Counted from the stretch's first letter, positions 34,962 to 43,688 are shown. The stretch is DNA of 64,000 nt from Paludibacteraceae bacterium (GCA_017477325.1 JAFUWV010000006.1:49538-113537), one strand, 5' to 3'. Notes: generated from the letters alone by a model not told the origin. Program-made: numbers and translations.

Positions 34962-35543
34962 ATGCCCAACAACTATCTCAATACCGACTTACTTGACAAG
35001 GCTATCATCTTCGCCGTCAATGCACATCACAACACCGAACGGCGAGGCAAACGCTTCCCTTATATCGTTCATCCCCTCGAAGCCGTCGCTATCGTTGCTA
35101 CCATCACCAACGACCAGCAACTCCTTGCTGCTGCTGCACTGCACGACACCATAGAAGATACATCTGTCACTGCTGAAGATATCAGGCAGCAGTTCGGAGA
35201 ACGTATAGCACATATCGTCGCACAAGAGACTGACAATATTATTCCCAACCTCTCGGAAGAACAAAGTTGGCATCAGCGCAAACAAGCCGCTATCACACGA
35301 CTCACTAACGCTTCTCTTGAAACAAAAATAGTCGCTCTCGCTGACAAACTTAGCAATATCAGAGCCATCGCAAGAGACTATGATGCACAAGGCGACCAAC
35401 TATGGCAACTCTTCCACGTCAAAGACAAAGCTGAACATGAGTGGCACTACCGGGGACTAGCCGACGCACTGCGAGAACTCAACCACACAGCCGCTTACCA
35501 AGAGTTCCTCACACTCGTCAACCATGTTTTCAGTAACCAGTAA
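34962..35543 (+). CDS. HD-domain (p)ppGpp hydrolase-like protein (small alarmone hydrolase type)
   Basis: 193 residues covering just an HD domain of the SpoT/MESH1 type: NAHHNTERRGKRFPYIVHPLEAVAIVATI (first metal His and the RxxxxPYxxHP motif), AAALHDTIEDT (HD plus ED) and VALADKLSNIRAIARDYD (final metal Asp and LADKLxN). All metal and catalytic residues of a (p)ppGpp 3'-pyrophosphohydrolase appear intact. Its neighbour two genes upstream is a RelA/SpoT synthetase-like protein, so the pair could make and remove an alarmone or act as toxin and neutraliser (inference). The last codons (SNQ, stop) are written by a CAGTAAC repeat array. Confidence 0.9.
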   Translation: MPNNYLNTDLLDKAIIFAVNAHHNTERRGKRFPYIVHPLEAVAIVATITNDQQLLAAAALHDTIEDTSVTAEDIRQQFGERIAHIVAQETDNIIPNLSEEQSWHQRKQAAITRLTNASLETKIVALADKLSNIRAIARDYDAQGDQLWQLFHVKDKAEHEWHYRGLADALRELNHTAAYQEFLTLVNHVFSNQ

Positions 35544-35562
35544 CCAGTAACCAGTAACCAGC
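35531..35562. repeat. CAGTAAC 7-bp array overlapping a gene end
   Basis: About four units. The first two lie inside the HD-domain gene and supply its last three codons and stop. Confidence 0.9.
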
Positions 35563-35585
35563 AATCACTAAAACAAACATATCTC

Positions 35586-36233
35586 ATGAACAATATCATC
35601 GTTACCATCGGGCGAGAGTTCGGTACCGGAGGAAGAAAAATAGCACAAGAACTCGCTCAACTGCTCAATGTCAAAGTGTATGACAGGCAGTTGCTTGAAC
35701 AACTCAAGCAGAGATATAACCTCACCACCGAACAGATGGACAAAATTAAAGCACAGAAAAACAACTGGTGGGACAACTTCACACAGTTCTATCAGCAAGC
35801 CGCTGCATGGGCCAACCAACCATACTACAATGCTGTCTATGTACCGTCTGTCACATCCGAACTGCTCTATCAGGAAGAAGAGCGCATACTCAAAGCCCTC
35901 GCAGAAAAAGAGTCATGCGTCATCCTTGGAAGAACAGGATTCCATATCTTCCGTGACTACCCTAACGCCTTCAAGGTCTTCCTCATTGCCGACATGAACT
36001 TCAGAAGAGATAAAGTTGGTAGAAGACTCAACATTACCGACGGTAACGCTGACCTACTCATCAAACAAATCGACGAGGAAAGGGAAAACTTTACGCAAAC
36101 TTTCAGCGGAAAAAGCCGATATGACGCACGTAACTACGACCTCGTCATCAACGTCACTAACCTGCAACCGCAACCCGTCGCACATTTCATCGCAGAATGC
36201 ATTGAGCACCGACAGAAACTTCTCCAACACTGA
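35586..36233 (+). CDS. cytidylate-kinase-like protein
   Basis: 215 residues of the Cytidylate_kin2 family. A P-loop variant is near the start (IIVTIGREFGTGGRKIAQELAQLL), followed by VYDRQLLEQL, SCVILGRTGFHIFRDYPNAFKVFLIAD and the lid-like RRLNITDGNADLLIKQIDEERENF. These proteins are thought to be P-loop nucleoside kinases, though the substrate of this subgroup is not established. It overlaps the next gene by one base (TGATG), so they are translationally coupled. Placed in the signalling block between batBC and batD. Confidence 0.9.
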   Translation: MNNIIVTIGREFGTGGRKIAQELAQLLNVKVYDRQLLEQLKQRYNLTTEQMDKIKAQKNNWWDNFTQFYQQAAAWANQPYYNAVYVPSVTSELLYQEEERILKALAEKESCVILGRTGFHIFRDYPNAFKVFLIADMNFRRDKVGRRLNITDGNADLLIKQIDEERENFTQTFSGKSRYDARNYDLVINVTNLQPQPVAHFIAECIEHRQKLLQH

Positions 36234-37033
36234 TGGATATCATTTTCGATAATATTCTCAATGCACGAGACCTCGGCTCTCTAACAGGGGCCGGGGGAAA
36301 AATCGTTAAATCTAACTGCCTCATTCGGAGCGCACATCTCCACGACGCCTCTGACAATGATATCCTCATCCTCAAACAACAATACCGCCTAAAACGCATC
36401 TTTGACTTTCGCTCACTCGATGAAGTAGTTCACCTCAAAGACCGGCACGTACCCGGTGCCACCAACCACCTGCTGCCTACCATCGACATGCAGATGGAAA
36501 AAATGACAGGACAAGCCATACCGCAAGAAGCCTTCCTCGACCTTGAAAAACATATAGTCAACTACGCCTTCTATCCCGAAGTGCAACAAATGGCACGCGA
36601 AATGTACCCTTCGCTCATTTTGAGCGAATTTTCACAACTGCAATACGCCACTTTCCTCAGACTCATCATCGAAACACCCGACGGCGGCATATTGTGGCAC
36701 TGCTTCCAAGGAAAAGATAGAACTGGCTGGGGTGCCGCCTTCCTACTCGCTATACTCGGTGTCGAGCGCGAACAAATCATCGCGGATTTCGACCTCAGCA
36801 ATCGGGCATATCAGAAACTCGTTGACAAACTCAATACACAAATCGCACAACTCGGAGGAGGTGATAACGAAATGGACGTTATCAGAGCTTTCATGGGAGT
36901 CAGCACGCAAAACTTCATCAACACGCTCAACCTCATTGACAACGAGTTCGGTGGCATGATACCCTACTTACACCAGAAACTTTTTATATCTAAAGCTGAC
37001 GTGGATACACTTCGAAACAGATATCTCGCCTAA
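36233..37033 (+). CDS. tyrosine-protein-phosphatase-like protein (Y_phosphatase3)
   Basis: A 266-residue protein phosphatase of the bacterial DSP/PtpB-like group. Typical opening NARDLGSLTGAGGKIVKSNCLIRSAHLHDAS, then IFDFRSLDEV and the P-loop WHCFQGKDRTGWGAAFLL with the catalytic Cys and Arg in C-x5-R. In most relatives the loop reads HCTAGKDRTG; here FQ replaces TA, which leaves the chemistry intact. Soluble, no signal peptide. Last gene of the inserted block; the sigma-54-like box for batD follows at once. Confidence 0.9.
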   Translation: MDIIFDNILNARDLGSLTGAGGKIVKSNCLIRSAHLHDASDNDILILKQQYRLKRIFDFRSLDEVVHLKDRHVPGATNHLLPTIDMQMEKMTGQAIPQEAFLDLEKHIVNYAFYPEVQQMAREMYPSLILSEFSQLQYATFLRLIIETPDGGILWHCFQGKDRTGWGAAFLLAILGVEREQIIADFDLSNRAYQKLVDKLNTQIAQLGGGDNEMDVIRAFMGVSTQNFINTLNLIDNEFGGMIPYLHQKLFISKADVDTLRNRYLA

Positions 37034-37035
37034 TC

Positions 37036-37049
37036 GGCACAGTTTTTGC
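37036..37049 (+). promoter_or_regulatory. sigma-54 (-24/-12) promoter of batD-batE
   Basis: Identical in 15 bases (CGGCACAGTTTTTGC) to the box upstream of ltaE-batA at 26428-26442. It is 37 bases before the batD ATG. Downstream bases are also similar (TATT-ATAGAA). Confidence 0.75.
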
Positions 37050-37086
37050 AGTATTATAGAAATAATACTTTTAATATCGAGCTATC

Positions 37087-38916
37087 ATGCAGAAAAAGAT
37101 ATTTCTATTTCTACTGCTGCCTCTCATCGCACAATTGGCTAAGGCAGACGACATTCAGTTCAAAGCAAGTGCACCTGCACAAGTTATCGTCGGCAAACCT
37201 TTTCAACTCACCTACACTGTCAATCAGCGCAGTCGTGACCTCAGGGCACCCGAGATGCAAGGCTTCGACATTCTTGCCGGACCGTACACATCGCAGTCCT
37301 CAAGCACCTCGTGGATCAACGGACAACGCACCTCGTCTTACACACAGACCTACACCTATACCCTCATCGCACAAAAAGAAGGCTCCTACACCATTCCGCC
37401 TGCTGGCGTCACCGTCAGTGGAGAACAATACACGAGCAACGGACTGAAAATTAAAGTCCTGCCCGCTGATGAGCCTTCTGCAGAAAATGAACAGCCCGCC
37501 GCTGTCGGCGAACGGCAACAGCAAGCATCATCTGCTGCCAACAGCGCAAGCGACAATATCTTCATACGAACCGTCATAAGCAAGGCGCGTGTGCACGAGC
37601 AGGAATGTATCCTTCTCCAATACAAGCTCTATTTCGCCGGAGTCGATGTCACGCAGTTCACCAACAATACCAAACTGCCAGAGTTCAAAGGATTCCTCAA
37701 GCAGGAACTTGAGCAAGGAGAGATTCAGACACAACTCGAACACTACAACGGACGCAACTACAACACCGCTGTCCTCTATCAGACCCTACTCTACCCGCAG
37801 CATAGTGGTGACATCAAAATCGACCCCGCCCAGTTCGAGGCTGTACTTCGAGTGCAGACACGCTCGCAAGTGCGCAGCATCTTTGACGACTTCTTCGGCT
37901 CCTACACCAATGTCACACGTACCATCACTGCACCTGCACAGACTATTCATGTCGAAGCACTGCCTAAAGGCAAACCCGCCTCATTCTCTGGTGGCGTAGG
38001 ACATTTCTCATTGAAAAGCAATATCACACAGACCGATGTCACGCAAAATGAAGCCGTAACACTCAAAATCGACATCTCTGGCTCCGGAAACCTCAAGCTC
38101 CTCAAAACACCTGCCGTTGATTTCCCTGAAGGAGTGGAAGAATACGACCCTAAAGTTAATAACAACTTCAAGACTACCACCTCCGGCATGTCGGGTACCA
38201 AGTCTATTGAGTACCTCTTTATTCCGCGCGCTGCAGGCACTTACACCATTCCGCCTGTCAACTTCTCATATTTCGACACACAAACCGGCACCTACAAAAC
38301 TCTCTCCACACCCGAGTACACACTCAACGTCAAACGCGCTGCAGGATCCGAAGAAAACCCTGTCGTCAGCAACTATGTTAATAAAGAAGACATACGGCAG
38401 CTCGGCAGCGACATACGGTATATCAACACCGATATCAACACCGTCGCACCACGCAAAAGCCGCCTCGCTTACGGCTCGCTGCTCTTCTGGCTCTGCTACC
38501 TCATCCCGCTCCTGATTGCCATCATCCTGTTTGTCATCTTCAGGCATCAGATACAGGAAAACGCTGACCTTCGCCGAGTAAGATACAAGAAAGCCAACAA
38601 AGTCGTTCAGAAACGACTCAAACTGGCAAAACAACTCATGAACGATGGCAAACAATCTGAGTTCTACGAAGAGATAGAACGCGCAGCATGGAGTTATCTG
38701 AGCGACAGACTCAGCATACCTACATCCGAACTCAACAAAGAGAATATCTCACAACTGCTACGACAGAAGGGTGTTGACGACGATACGGTCAATCAGGTCA
38801 ACGATGTACTCGCCACTGCCGGATTCGCACGCTATGCACCATCTACATCCAACGACATGCAGCAGCTCTACGACAAAACCGTACAAGCCTTCGAACGTGT
38901 ATTCTCAGCAATATAA
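37087..38916 (+). CDS. batD: BatD: oxygen-tolerance membrane protein
   Basis: 609 residues: signal peptide (MQKKIFLFLLLPLIAQLAKA), three beta-sandwich periplasmic repeats (IQFKASAPAQVIVGKPFQLTY; ISKARVHEQECILLQYKLYF; FSLKSNITQTDVTQNEAVTLKI) with the repeated TYTIPP motif, a membrane span near residue 465-485 (LFWLCYLIPLLIAIILFVIF) and a helical cytoplasmic tail. This is the BatD family (aerotolerance, B. fragilis). It starts a separate unit, with batE 41 bases on, and is separated from batBC by seven signalling genes. A Ser/Thr-rich patch occurs after residue 70. Confidence 0.94.
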   Translation: MQKKIFLFLLLPLIAQLAKADDIQFKASAPAQVIVGKPFQLTYTVNQRSRDLRAPEMQGFDILAGPYTSQSSSTSWINGQRTSSYTQTYTYTLIAQKEGSYTIPPAGVTVSGEQYTSNGLKIKVLPADEPSAENEQPAAVGERQQQASSAANSASDNIFIRTVISKARVHEQECILLQYKLYFAGVDVTQFTNNTKLPEFKGFLKQELEQGEIQTQLEHYNGRNYNTAVLYQTLLYPQHSGDIKIDPAQFEAVLRVQTRSQVRSIFDDFFGSYTNVTRTITAPAQTIHVEALPKGKPASFSGGVGHFSLKSNITQTDVTQNEAVTLKIDISGSGNLKLLKTPAVDFPEGVEEYDPKVNNNFKTTTSGMSGTKSIEYLFIPRAAGTYTIPPVNFSYFDTQTGTYKTLSTPEYTLNVKRAAGSEENPVVSNYVNKEDIRQLGSDIRYINTDINTVAPRKSRLAYGSLLFWLCYLIPLLIAIILFVIFRHQIQENADLRRVRYKKANKVVQKRLKLAKQLMNDGKQSEFYEEIERAAWSYLSDRLSIPTSELNKENISQLLRQKGVDDDTVNQVNDVLATAGFARYAPSTSNDMQQLYDKTVQAFERVFSAI

Positions 38917-38957
38917 TGAAATATTAACACTTCTCAGCAAAATAAAAACTAATAATT

Positions 38958-39695
38958 ATGAGACGTACTGTCATATTCCTTATCAGCCTCATTTCACTCA
39001 CTGCCTATGCACAGACCACACTTGAGGAGGCTAACCGCCTATATGCCGATGCCAACTATATTGATGCCGCTGCCGCTTACGAGTACATGCTGCAGGAAAC
39101 TCCTTCTGCCGGTCTCTACTATAACCTCGGTAACGCATATTTCAGGCAAGACGAACTCGCTAAAGCCATTCTCAACTACGAGCGGGCACTACGGCTCAAA
39201 CCGTACTACGACGATGCACGCTACAACCTCAGATTCGCGCAGAGCCGCATCATTGACAATATAGAAGACAAAGACGCCTTCTTTATATCTAAGTGGCTCA
39301 CCGCATTGCGTAACCTGCTCAGCGAGTCTGCTTGGGCTGTAATCAGCATATCGCTCTTCCTGCTTGCCATCGTTGGAGCCTTCGTCTTCGCATTCAGCAA
39401 GGCTATACCACTCCGTAAGACAGGATTCCATATCGCTTGGGTTGCACTGCTCCTCTCTATCTGCTCCTTGTGCTTCTCTGCCTCGTTGCATCACAGAGAC
39501 AAAGTGCGCTCCGAAGCTATCATCATGCAAGGTATCGTCAATGCTAAAGCCAGCCCTGACAAGAGCGGTACAGACCTCTTCACTCTGCATGAAGGCACCA
39601 AGGTCAACATCCGCTCTACACTCAACGACTGGGCGGAGATTACAGTCGGAGACAACCGTGGCTGGATACGCCTCAACACACTCGAAAGAATATAA
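38958..39695 (+). CDS. batE: BatE: TPR and SH3-like membrane protein
   Basis: 245 residues: signal peptide (MRRTVIFLISLISLTAYAQ), two to three TPR units (TLEEANRLYADANYIDAAAAY; AGLYYNLGNAYFRQDELAKAILNYERAL), two membrane spans (AWAVISISLFLLAIVGAFVFAF and FHIAWVALLLSICSLCF) and a C-terminal SH3-like domain (IVNAKASPDKSGTDLFTLHEGTKVNIR...WIRLNTLERI). This is the BatE layout in Bacteroidota. It closes the batD-batE unit; short AT-rich repeats fill the gap to dcp. Confidence 0.92.
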   Translation: MRRTVIFLISLISLTAYAQTTLEEANRLYADANYIDAAAAYEYMLQETPSAGLYYNLGNAYFRQDELAKAILNYERALRLKPYYDDARYNLRFAQSRIIDNIEDKDAFFISKWLTALRNLLSESAWAVISISLFLLAIVGAFVFAFSKAIPLRKTGFHIAWVALLLSICSLCFSASLHHRDKVRSEAIIMQGIVNAKASPDKSGTDLFTLHEGTKVNIRSTLNDWAEITVGDNRGWIRLNTLERI

Positions 39696-39741
39696 CTATA
39701 CATACTATCAGGTTTGCTAAGTTTGGCAAGTTCGATAAGTT

Positions 39742-39796
39742 AACTTCTCAGACTCTGCAAACTCTACAAACTATACAAACTTCTCAAACTTTTCAA
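39742..39796. repeat. degenerate 9-bp AACTCTACA array
   Basis: Five to six diverged units of AACTCTACA in the batE-dcp gap; related to the longer array at 5312-5424. Confidence 0.75.
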
Positions 39797-39799
39797 CCA

Positions 39800-41956
39800 A
39801 TGAAACGACTACTCATCATGGCACTTATTGCTACATCGCTGCCGCTCATGGCTCAAGACAACACTGACAAAGACAACCCTTTCTTCAACTACAAAAACTG
39901 GAAAACGCCTCACGGCACCTACCCCTTCGAACAAATCAAACCTGAGCACTATATGCCGGCGTTCGAAGAAGCAATGCGTCAGGGACTCAAAGAGATTGAC
40001 GACATAGCCAACAATCCTAAGGCTCCTACTTTCCAGAATACAATTGAGGCTTACGAGAAATCCGGACAGATGCTCTCTGTTGTGGCATCTTGCTTCTACA
40101 ATCTCACTTCTGCCGAGACCAACGACCAACTGCAACAACTCGAGATGCAACTCTCTCCCAAGATGTCCGAGTACAGTTCTTCTATTCGTCTCAATGAGAA
40201 ACTCTTTCAGCGGATAAAAGCCGTTTACGACAATCGTCAGAAACTGAAACTCACCAAAGAGCAAGCCAAGATGCTGGACGATATCTATGAGAGTTTCGCC
40301 AACAATGGTGCCAACCTCTCACCCGAAGACAAACTCAAATACAAAGAACTCTCCGCCCGCCTCAGTCGTCTCACTCTTACTTACGGACAAAACGTGCTCA
40401 AGGCTACCAACGCTTGGACTATGCTCATCACTAATGAGGCAGACATCGACGGACTCAACGACGACACCAAGCAGATGCTCAGGCAGAATGCTGAGAAAAA
40501 AGGACTCGACGGTTGGCTGCTCGACCTCAAACCAACCACCTATATTCCGGTAATGGAAGACTGCAACAACCGCGATATTCGTCGCGAATTGCACACTGCA
40601 TACAACTCTCGTTGTATCGGAGGCGAATTCGACAATACACAAGTCATCATCGACATCGTCAATACTCGACTCAGCCTCGCGCAACTCTTTGGCAAACAGA
40701 CCTATGCTGACAAAGCACTCGTCAAGACCATGGCTGAGACCAAAGAGAATGTATACAAACTCCTCAATGAACTTCGCGACAACTACATGCCCGTCGCACT
40801 CAATGAGGTTAAAGAACTCCAAGAGTTTGCTCAGAAGCAGGGATTCTATGGTCAACTCCAAGGTTGGGACTGGGCTTACTATTCCAAAAAACTTAAAAGC
40901 GAAAAGTATTCTGTCAGCGACGACGAGATTCGCCAGTATTTCCCTCTTGATGCAGTGCAGCAAGGTGTCTTCGGACTCGCCAAACGTCTCTACGGCATCA
41001 CCTTCAAGGAGAATAAGAACATTCAGGTTTATAACCCTGAGGTATATGCTTACGAGGTCTTCGATGAGAAAGGCAAATTTCTCGCTGTCTATTATGCCGA
41101 TTTCCACCCGCGTGAGGGTAAGCGTGGAGGTGCGTGGATGAACGATTTCCAGCCTCAGTATAAGGAAGGCAGGAAAGACCATCGTCCTCATATCGTCAAT
41201 GTCATGAACTTCACTCGTCCTACTGCCGACAAACCCGCCCTGCTTACCTATGACGAGGTGCGCACTTTCCTCCATGAGTTTGGTCACGGACTCCATGGTA
41301 TGCTCACCCGTTGCCAATACTCGTCTATGTCAGGAACTAATGTGCCGCGCGACTTTGTCGAACTACCCTCTCAGTTCAATGAGAACTTCATCGACGAGAA
41401 AGAGTTCCTCGATACCTTTGCACGCCACTACAAGACAGGCGAACAAATGCCGCAACAACTCATTGACAAGATTAAAGCGTCGTCCAACTACCATGCTGCT
41501 TACGCTTGTGCACGCCAACTTTCCTTCGGCTACCTCGACATGGCATGGCATACTATCGCTGAGCCTTTTGTAGTTAACGAATGTCAGACTGTGCAAGATG
41601 CCGTCATTGACTTTGGTAACAAAGCTATGCAGCAAGTGCAAGTTCTGCCATACGTTCCCGGCACTCAGATGGAGACAGCCTTTACGCACATCTTCTCCGG
41701 AGGCTATGCTGCCGGTTACTATTCATATAAGTACTCCGAGCTCCTTGACGCTGATGCCTTCTCCGTATTCAAACAGGCTGCCAAGAAAAACGGTTCTATC
41801 TTCGACAAGAAAGCTGCCAAACTCTTCCGCGAGAACATTCTTGAGCGCGGTGGTACTGAGAAACCTATCGAACTATACAAACGCTTCCGTGGTGGCGAAC
41901 CCACTATCAACGCCCTCATGGAACGTGACGGCATCAAAGCTATAGTAATCAAATAA
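39800..41956 (+). CDS. dcp: peptidyl-dipeptidase Dcp, M3 zinc peptidase
   Basis: 718 residues with a signal peptide (MKRLLIMALIATSLPLMAQ), so likely periplasmic. The M3 active site is FLHEFGHGLHGMLTRCQYSSMSGTNVPRDFVELPSQFNENF, with the HExxH zinc motif and downstream Glu. It resembles oligopeptidase A/Dcp proteins that remove C-terminal dipeptides from short peptides. Full length. It follows batE by 104 bases of short repeats without a recognisable own promoter and ends at a strong terminator (41988-42030). Confidence 0.94.
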   Translation: MKRLLIMALIATSLPLMAQDNTDKDNPFFNYKNWKTPHGTYPFEQIKPEHYMPAFEEAMRQGLKEIDDIANNPKAPTFQNTIEAYEKSGQMLSVVASCFYNLTSAETNDQLQQLEMQLSPKMSEYSSSIRLNEKLFQRIKAVYDNRQKLKLTKEQAKMLDDIYESFANNGANLSPEDKLKYKELSARLSRLTLTYGQNVLKATNAWTMLITNEADIDGLNDDTKQMLRQNAEKKGLDGWLLDLKPTTYIPVMEDCNNRDIRRELHTAYNSRCIGGEFDNTQVIIDIVNTRLSLAQLFGKQTYADKALVKTMAETKENVYKLLNELRDNYMPVALNEVKELQEFAQKQGFYGQLQGWDWAYYSKKLKSEKYSVSDDEIRQYFPLDAVQQGVFGLAKRLYGITFKENKNIQVYNPEVYAYEVFDEKGKFLAVYYADFHPREGKRGGAWMNDFQPQYKEGRKDHRPHIVNVMNFTRPTADKPALLTYDEVRTFLHEFGHGLHGMLTRCQYSSMSGTNVPRDFVELPSQFNENFIDEKEFLDTFARHYKTGEQMPQQLIDKIKASSNYHAAYACARQLSFGYLDMAWHTIAEPFVVNECQTVQDAVIDFGNKAMQQVQVLPYVPGTQMETAFTHIFSGGYAAGYYSYKYSELLDADAFSVFKQAAKKNGSIFDKKAAKLFRENILERGGTEKPIELYKRFRGGEPTINALMERDGIKAIVIK

Positions 41957-41987
41957 GACTTAACAACTTACAAACCTACCAACCATC

Positions 41988-42030
41988 AACAAAGAAACGA
42001 GCCTCACTTGAGACTCGTTTCTTTGTTTTA
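41988..42030 (+). terminator. rho-independent terminator after dcp
   Basis: A perfect 14-bp stem, AACAAAGAAACGAG with CTCGTTTCTTTGTT (41988-42001 with 42014-42027), 12-base loop, then a T-rich end. It can work in both directions and also bounds the AT-rich minus-strand genes. Confidence 0.93.
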
Positions 42031-42178
42031 TTGCTCCTATCTTATCGGCAATTCTGGTGTTTTAATATTAGGATTGTATTGCAATAGTTCCAATACAATA
42101 TAACACTATTGATAACCAGCTTGGTTCATTGAGTATACTGACTTTATATTCAGTATAATTATAATGTTTCATATACTC

Positions 42179-42649
42179 TTAGTAAAATACGGAATCAGAT
42201 ACATTAATTTTTGAATTATAATTTACTAATTCTGATATAAATATCTTGTAGTCTTTTACGTATAACCTGACTTTTTTATTATTAACAAATATCCTTATAA
42301 TGTGAACATTTCTTCCTAATGTATGTTTTTCAATAATTTCTATTTTTGATATATCATGAGCATTATATTTTTTATGAATAAAGTAATAAGGATATATAAT
42401 TTCGACTACACCATTCGAATGTATCAATGTTCGATTTTTTGAGTGTAGAAATACATTGATAGTCATTAGTATTAAACAAATAATATATATAGTGATCAAT
42501 AAATCTACATCAACAACATCAATCAGGTATAATACAAGGAATAAGCATAATTGCGCAAAAAACTTTACCAACCAGAAGAGAATATAAAAAACGATTTTAT
42601 TGTCTATAATATTATCTTGTTCGAATAATATAAAAGAATAGGCTCTCAT
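42179..42649 (-). CDS. small membrane protein with PH-like tail, AT-rich
   Basis: 156 residues: two strongly hydrophobic segments (about 22-42 IVFYILFWLVKFFAQLCLFLV and 48-68 LLITIYIICLILMTINVFL), then a beta-rich cytoplasmic part (about 75-150, RTLIHSNGVVEIIYPYYFIHKKYNAHDISKIEII) like a bacterial PH fold. Base composition is far more AT-rich than its neighbours. It lies 6 bases after the lipoprotein gene, so they form a pair. A role as protector against the partner is a guess; the family is not one I can name. Confidence 0.65.
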   Translation of the reverse strand: MRAYSFILFEQDNIIDNKIVFYILFWLVKFFAQLCLFLVLYLIDVVDVDLLITIYIICLILMTINVFLHSKNRTLIHSNGVVEIIYPYYFIHKKYNAHDISKIEIIEKHTLGRNVHIIRIFVNNKKVRLYVKDYKIFISELVNYNSKINVSDSVFY

Positions 42650-42655
42650 GCAAGA

Positions 42656-43666
42656 TCAGAAAGTAGGAATTAAGTAATTATACTTCCCTCCAAGATAAGA
42701 CGAAAACCTATCTGGATTAGAAATGTATTTAGATCTTAAATATTGATAGTATGAACCATCTGTATCCATAAATATTGAATGCTCAGGATTCATTACTTCT
42801 AAATGATAGTCTGCAGATTTTACGATATATGCCTTTATAGATGCTATAGCGGCAGCAACACCAATTCCGATAAAAAAAGCAGGAATGCTTGCACCACCTG
42901 TTATCAATGCTGTAAGATACATTTCCAATATTCCTTCTGCTACTTTTACCATTACTCCATACATATCTGCGGTTGTTATATCTACCCACGAAATTGAACG
43001 GGGCGACTCATCATATAATACCATAGTTTGTGGAAAATAAAATTCATCTAAAACATCAGGAGATAAAAAACTAAAAATATCATACGAAGAAGCATTCCAA
43101 TATTGCCAAGAATATATACCTACTGCTACACTGCTTTTCAACAATATTTGATCTCCATCACTTATGTTGGTTGTTATATAATCCTCAAAATGCTCAAAAT
43201 AATCATTTAGAATTGACATGTCGTCACTATCTAATAAATCTACGATATTATTGAATATACTAATAGTCTCATCAGAGGGGATATGAATTGGAGATGAGTC
43301 ATAGTTATGAATACTAAAATTAGAAGGTAATTCAACCCATTCATTTTGCTGTGCAAATATTTCAATGAAATCATCAACATAAGTATATAATAAACTATCC
43401 AAAGCACTACCATAATAATCAAAAAGATATATCTCTTCAGATTGTAGCCTATTTAGCATATAATCAAGTGACTCATTGTGTATCCGTCCTATAAGGAAAC
43501 ACAAACTATCCTCATCATATTCATCAGGATAAATAATTTTTCTTGTTGATAGATTTGATTGAGTATTATCATAAACAAATGAATTCTCATTCTGGCAAGA
43601 AGAGAAAACGAAGCTGCCAAATATTAAAGCAGTAACGATTGTGAGTGTTTTGTTGTTTGTTTTCAT
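42656..43666 (-). CDS. lipoprotein with a glycine-rich hydrophobic segment
   Basis: 336 residues. The N-terminus has a lipoprotein signal (LIFGSFVFSSC, Cys near residue 24). The body is acidic and Asp/Ser/Tyr-rich. Near residues 245-285 there is a long hydrophobic, Gly/Ala-rich segment (YLTALITGGASIPAFFIGIGVAAAIASIKAYIV) that could insert in a membrane, as bacteriocin-like hairpins do. The rest has no known domain. Strongly AT-rich, unlike flanking genes, which suggests recent acquisition. Its promoter region carries an unusual inverted repeat (43689-43755). Function unknown. Confidence 0.7.
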   Translation of the reverse strand: MKTNNKTLTIVTALIFGSFVFSSCQNENSFVYDNTQSNLSTRKIIYPDEYDEDSLCFLIGRIHNESLDYMLNRLQSEEIYLFDYYGSALDSLLYTYVDDFIEIFAQQNEWVELPSNFSIHNYDSSPIHIPSDETISIFNNIVDLLDSDDMSILNDYFEHFEDYITTNISDGDQILLKSSVAVGIYSWQYWNASSYDIFSFLSPDVLDEFYFPQTMVLYDESPRSISWVDITTADMYGVMVKVAEGILEMYLTALITGGASIPAFFIGIGVAAAIASIKAYIVKSADYHLEVMNPEHSIFMDTDGSYYQYLRSKYISNPDRFSSYLGGKYNYLIPTF

Positions 43667-43688
43667 TGTCTTGTAGTTTTTAAGTTAA

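Noticed and set aside
40319-41317. 332-codon minus-strand frame inside dcp
   Set aside because: Antisense shadow of the M3 peptidase gene.
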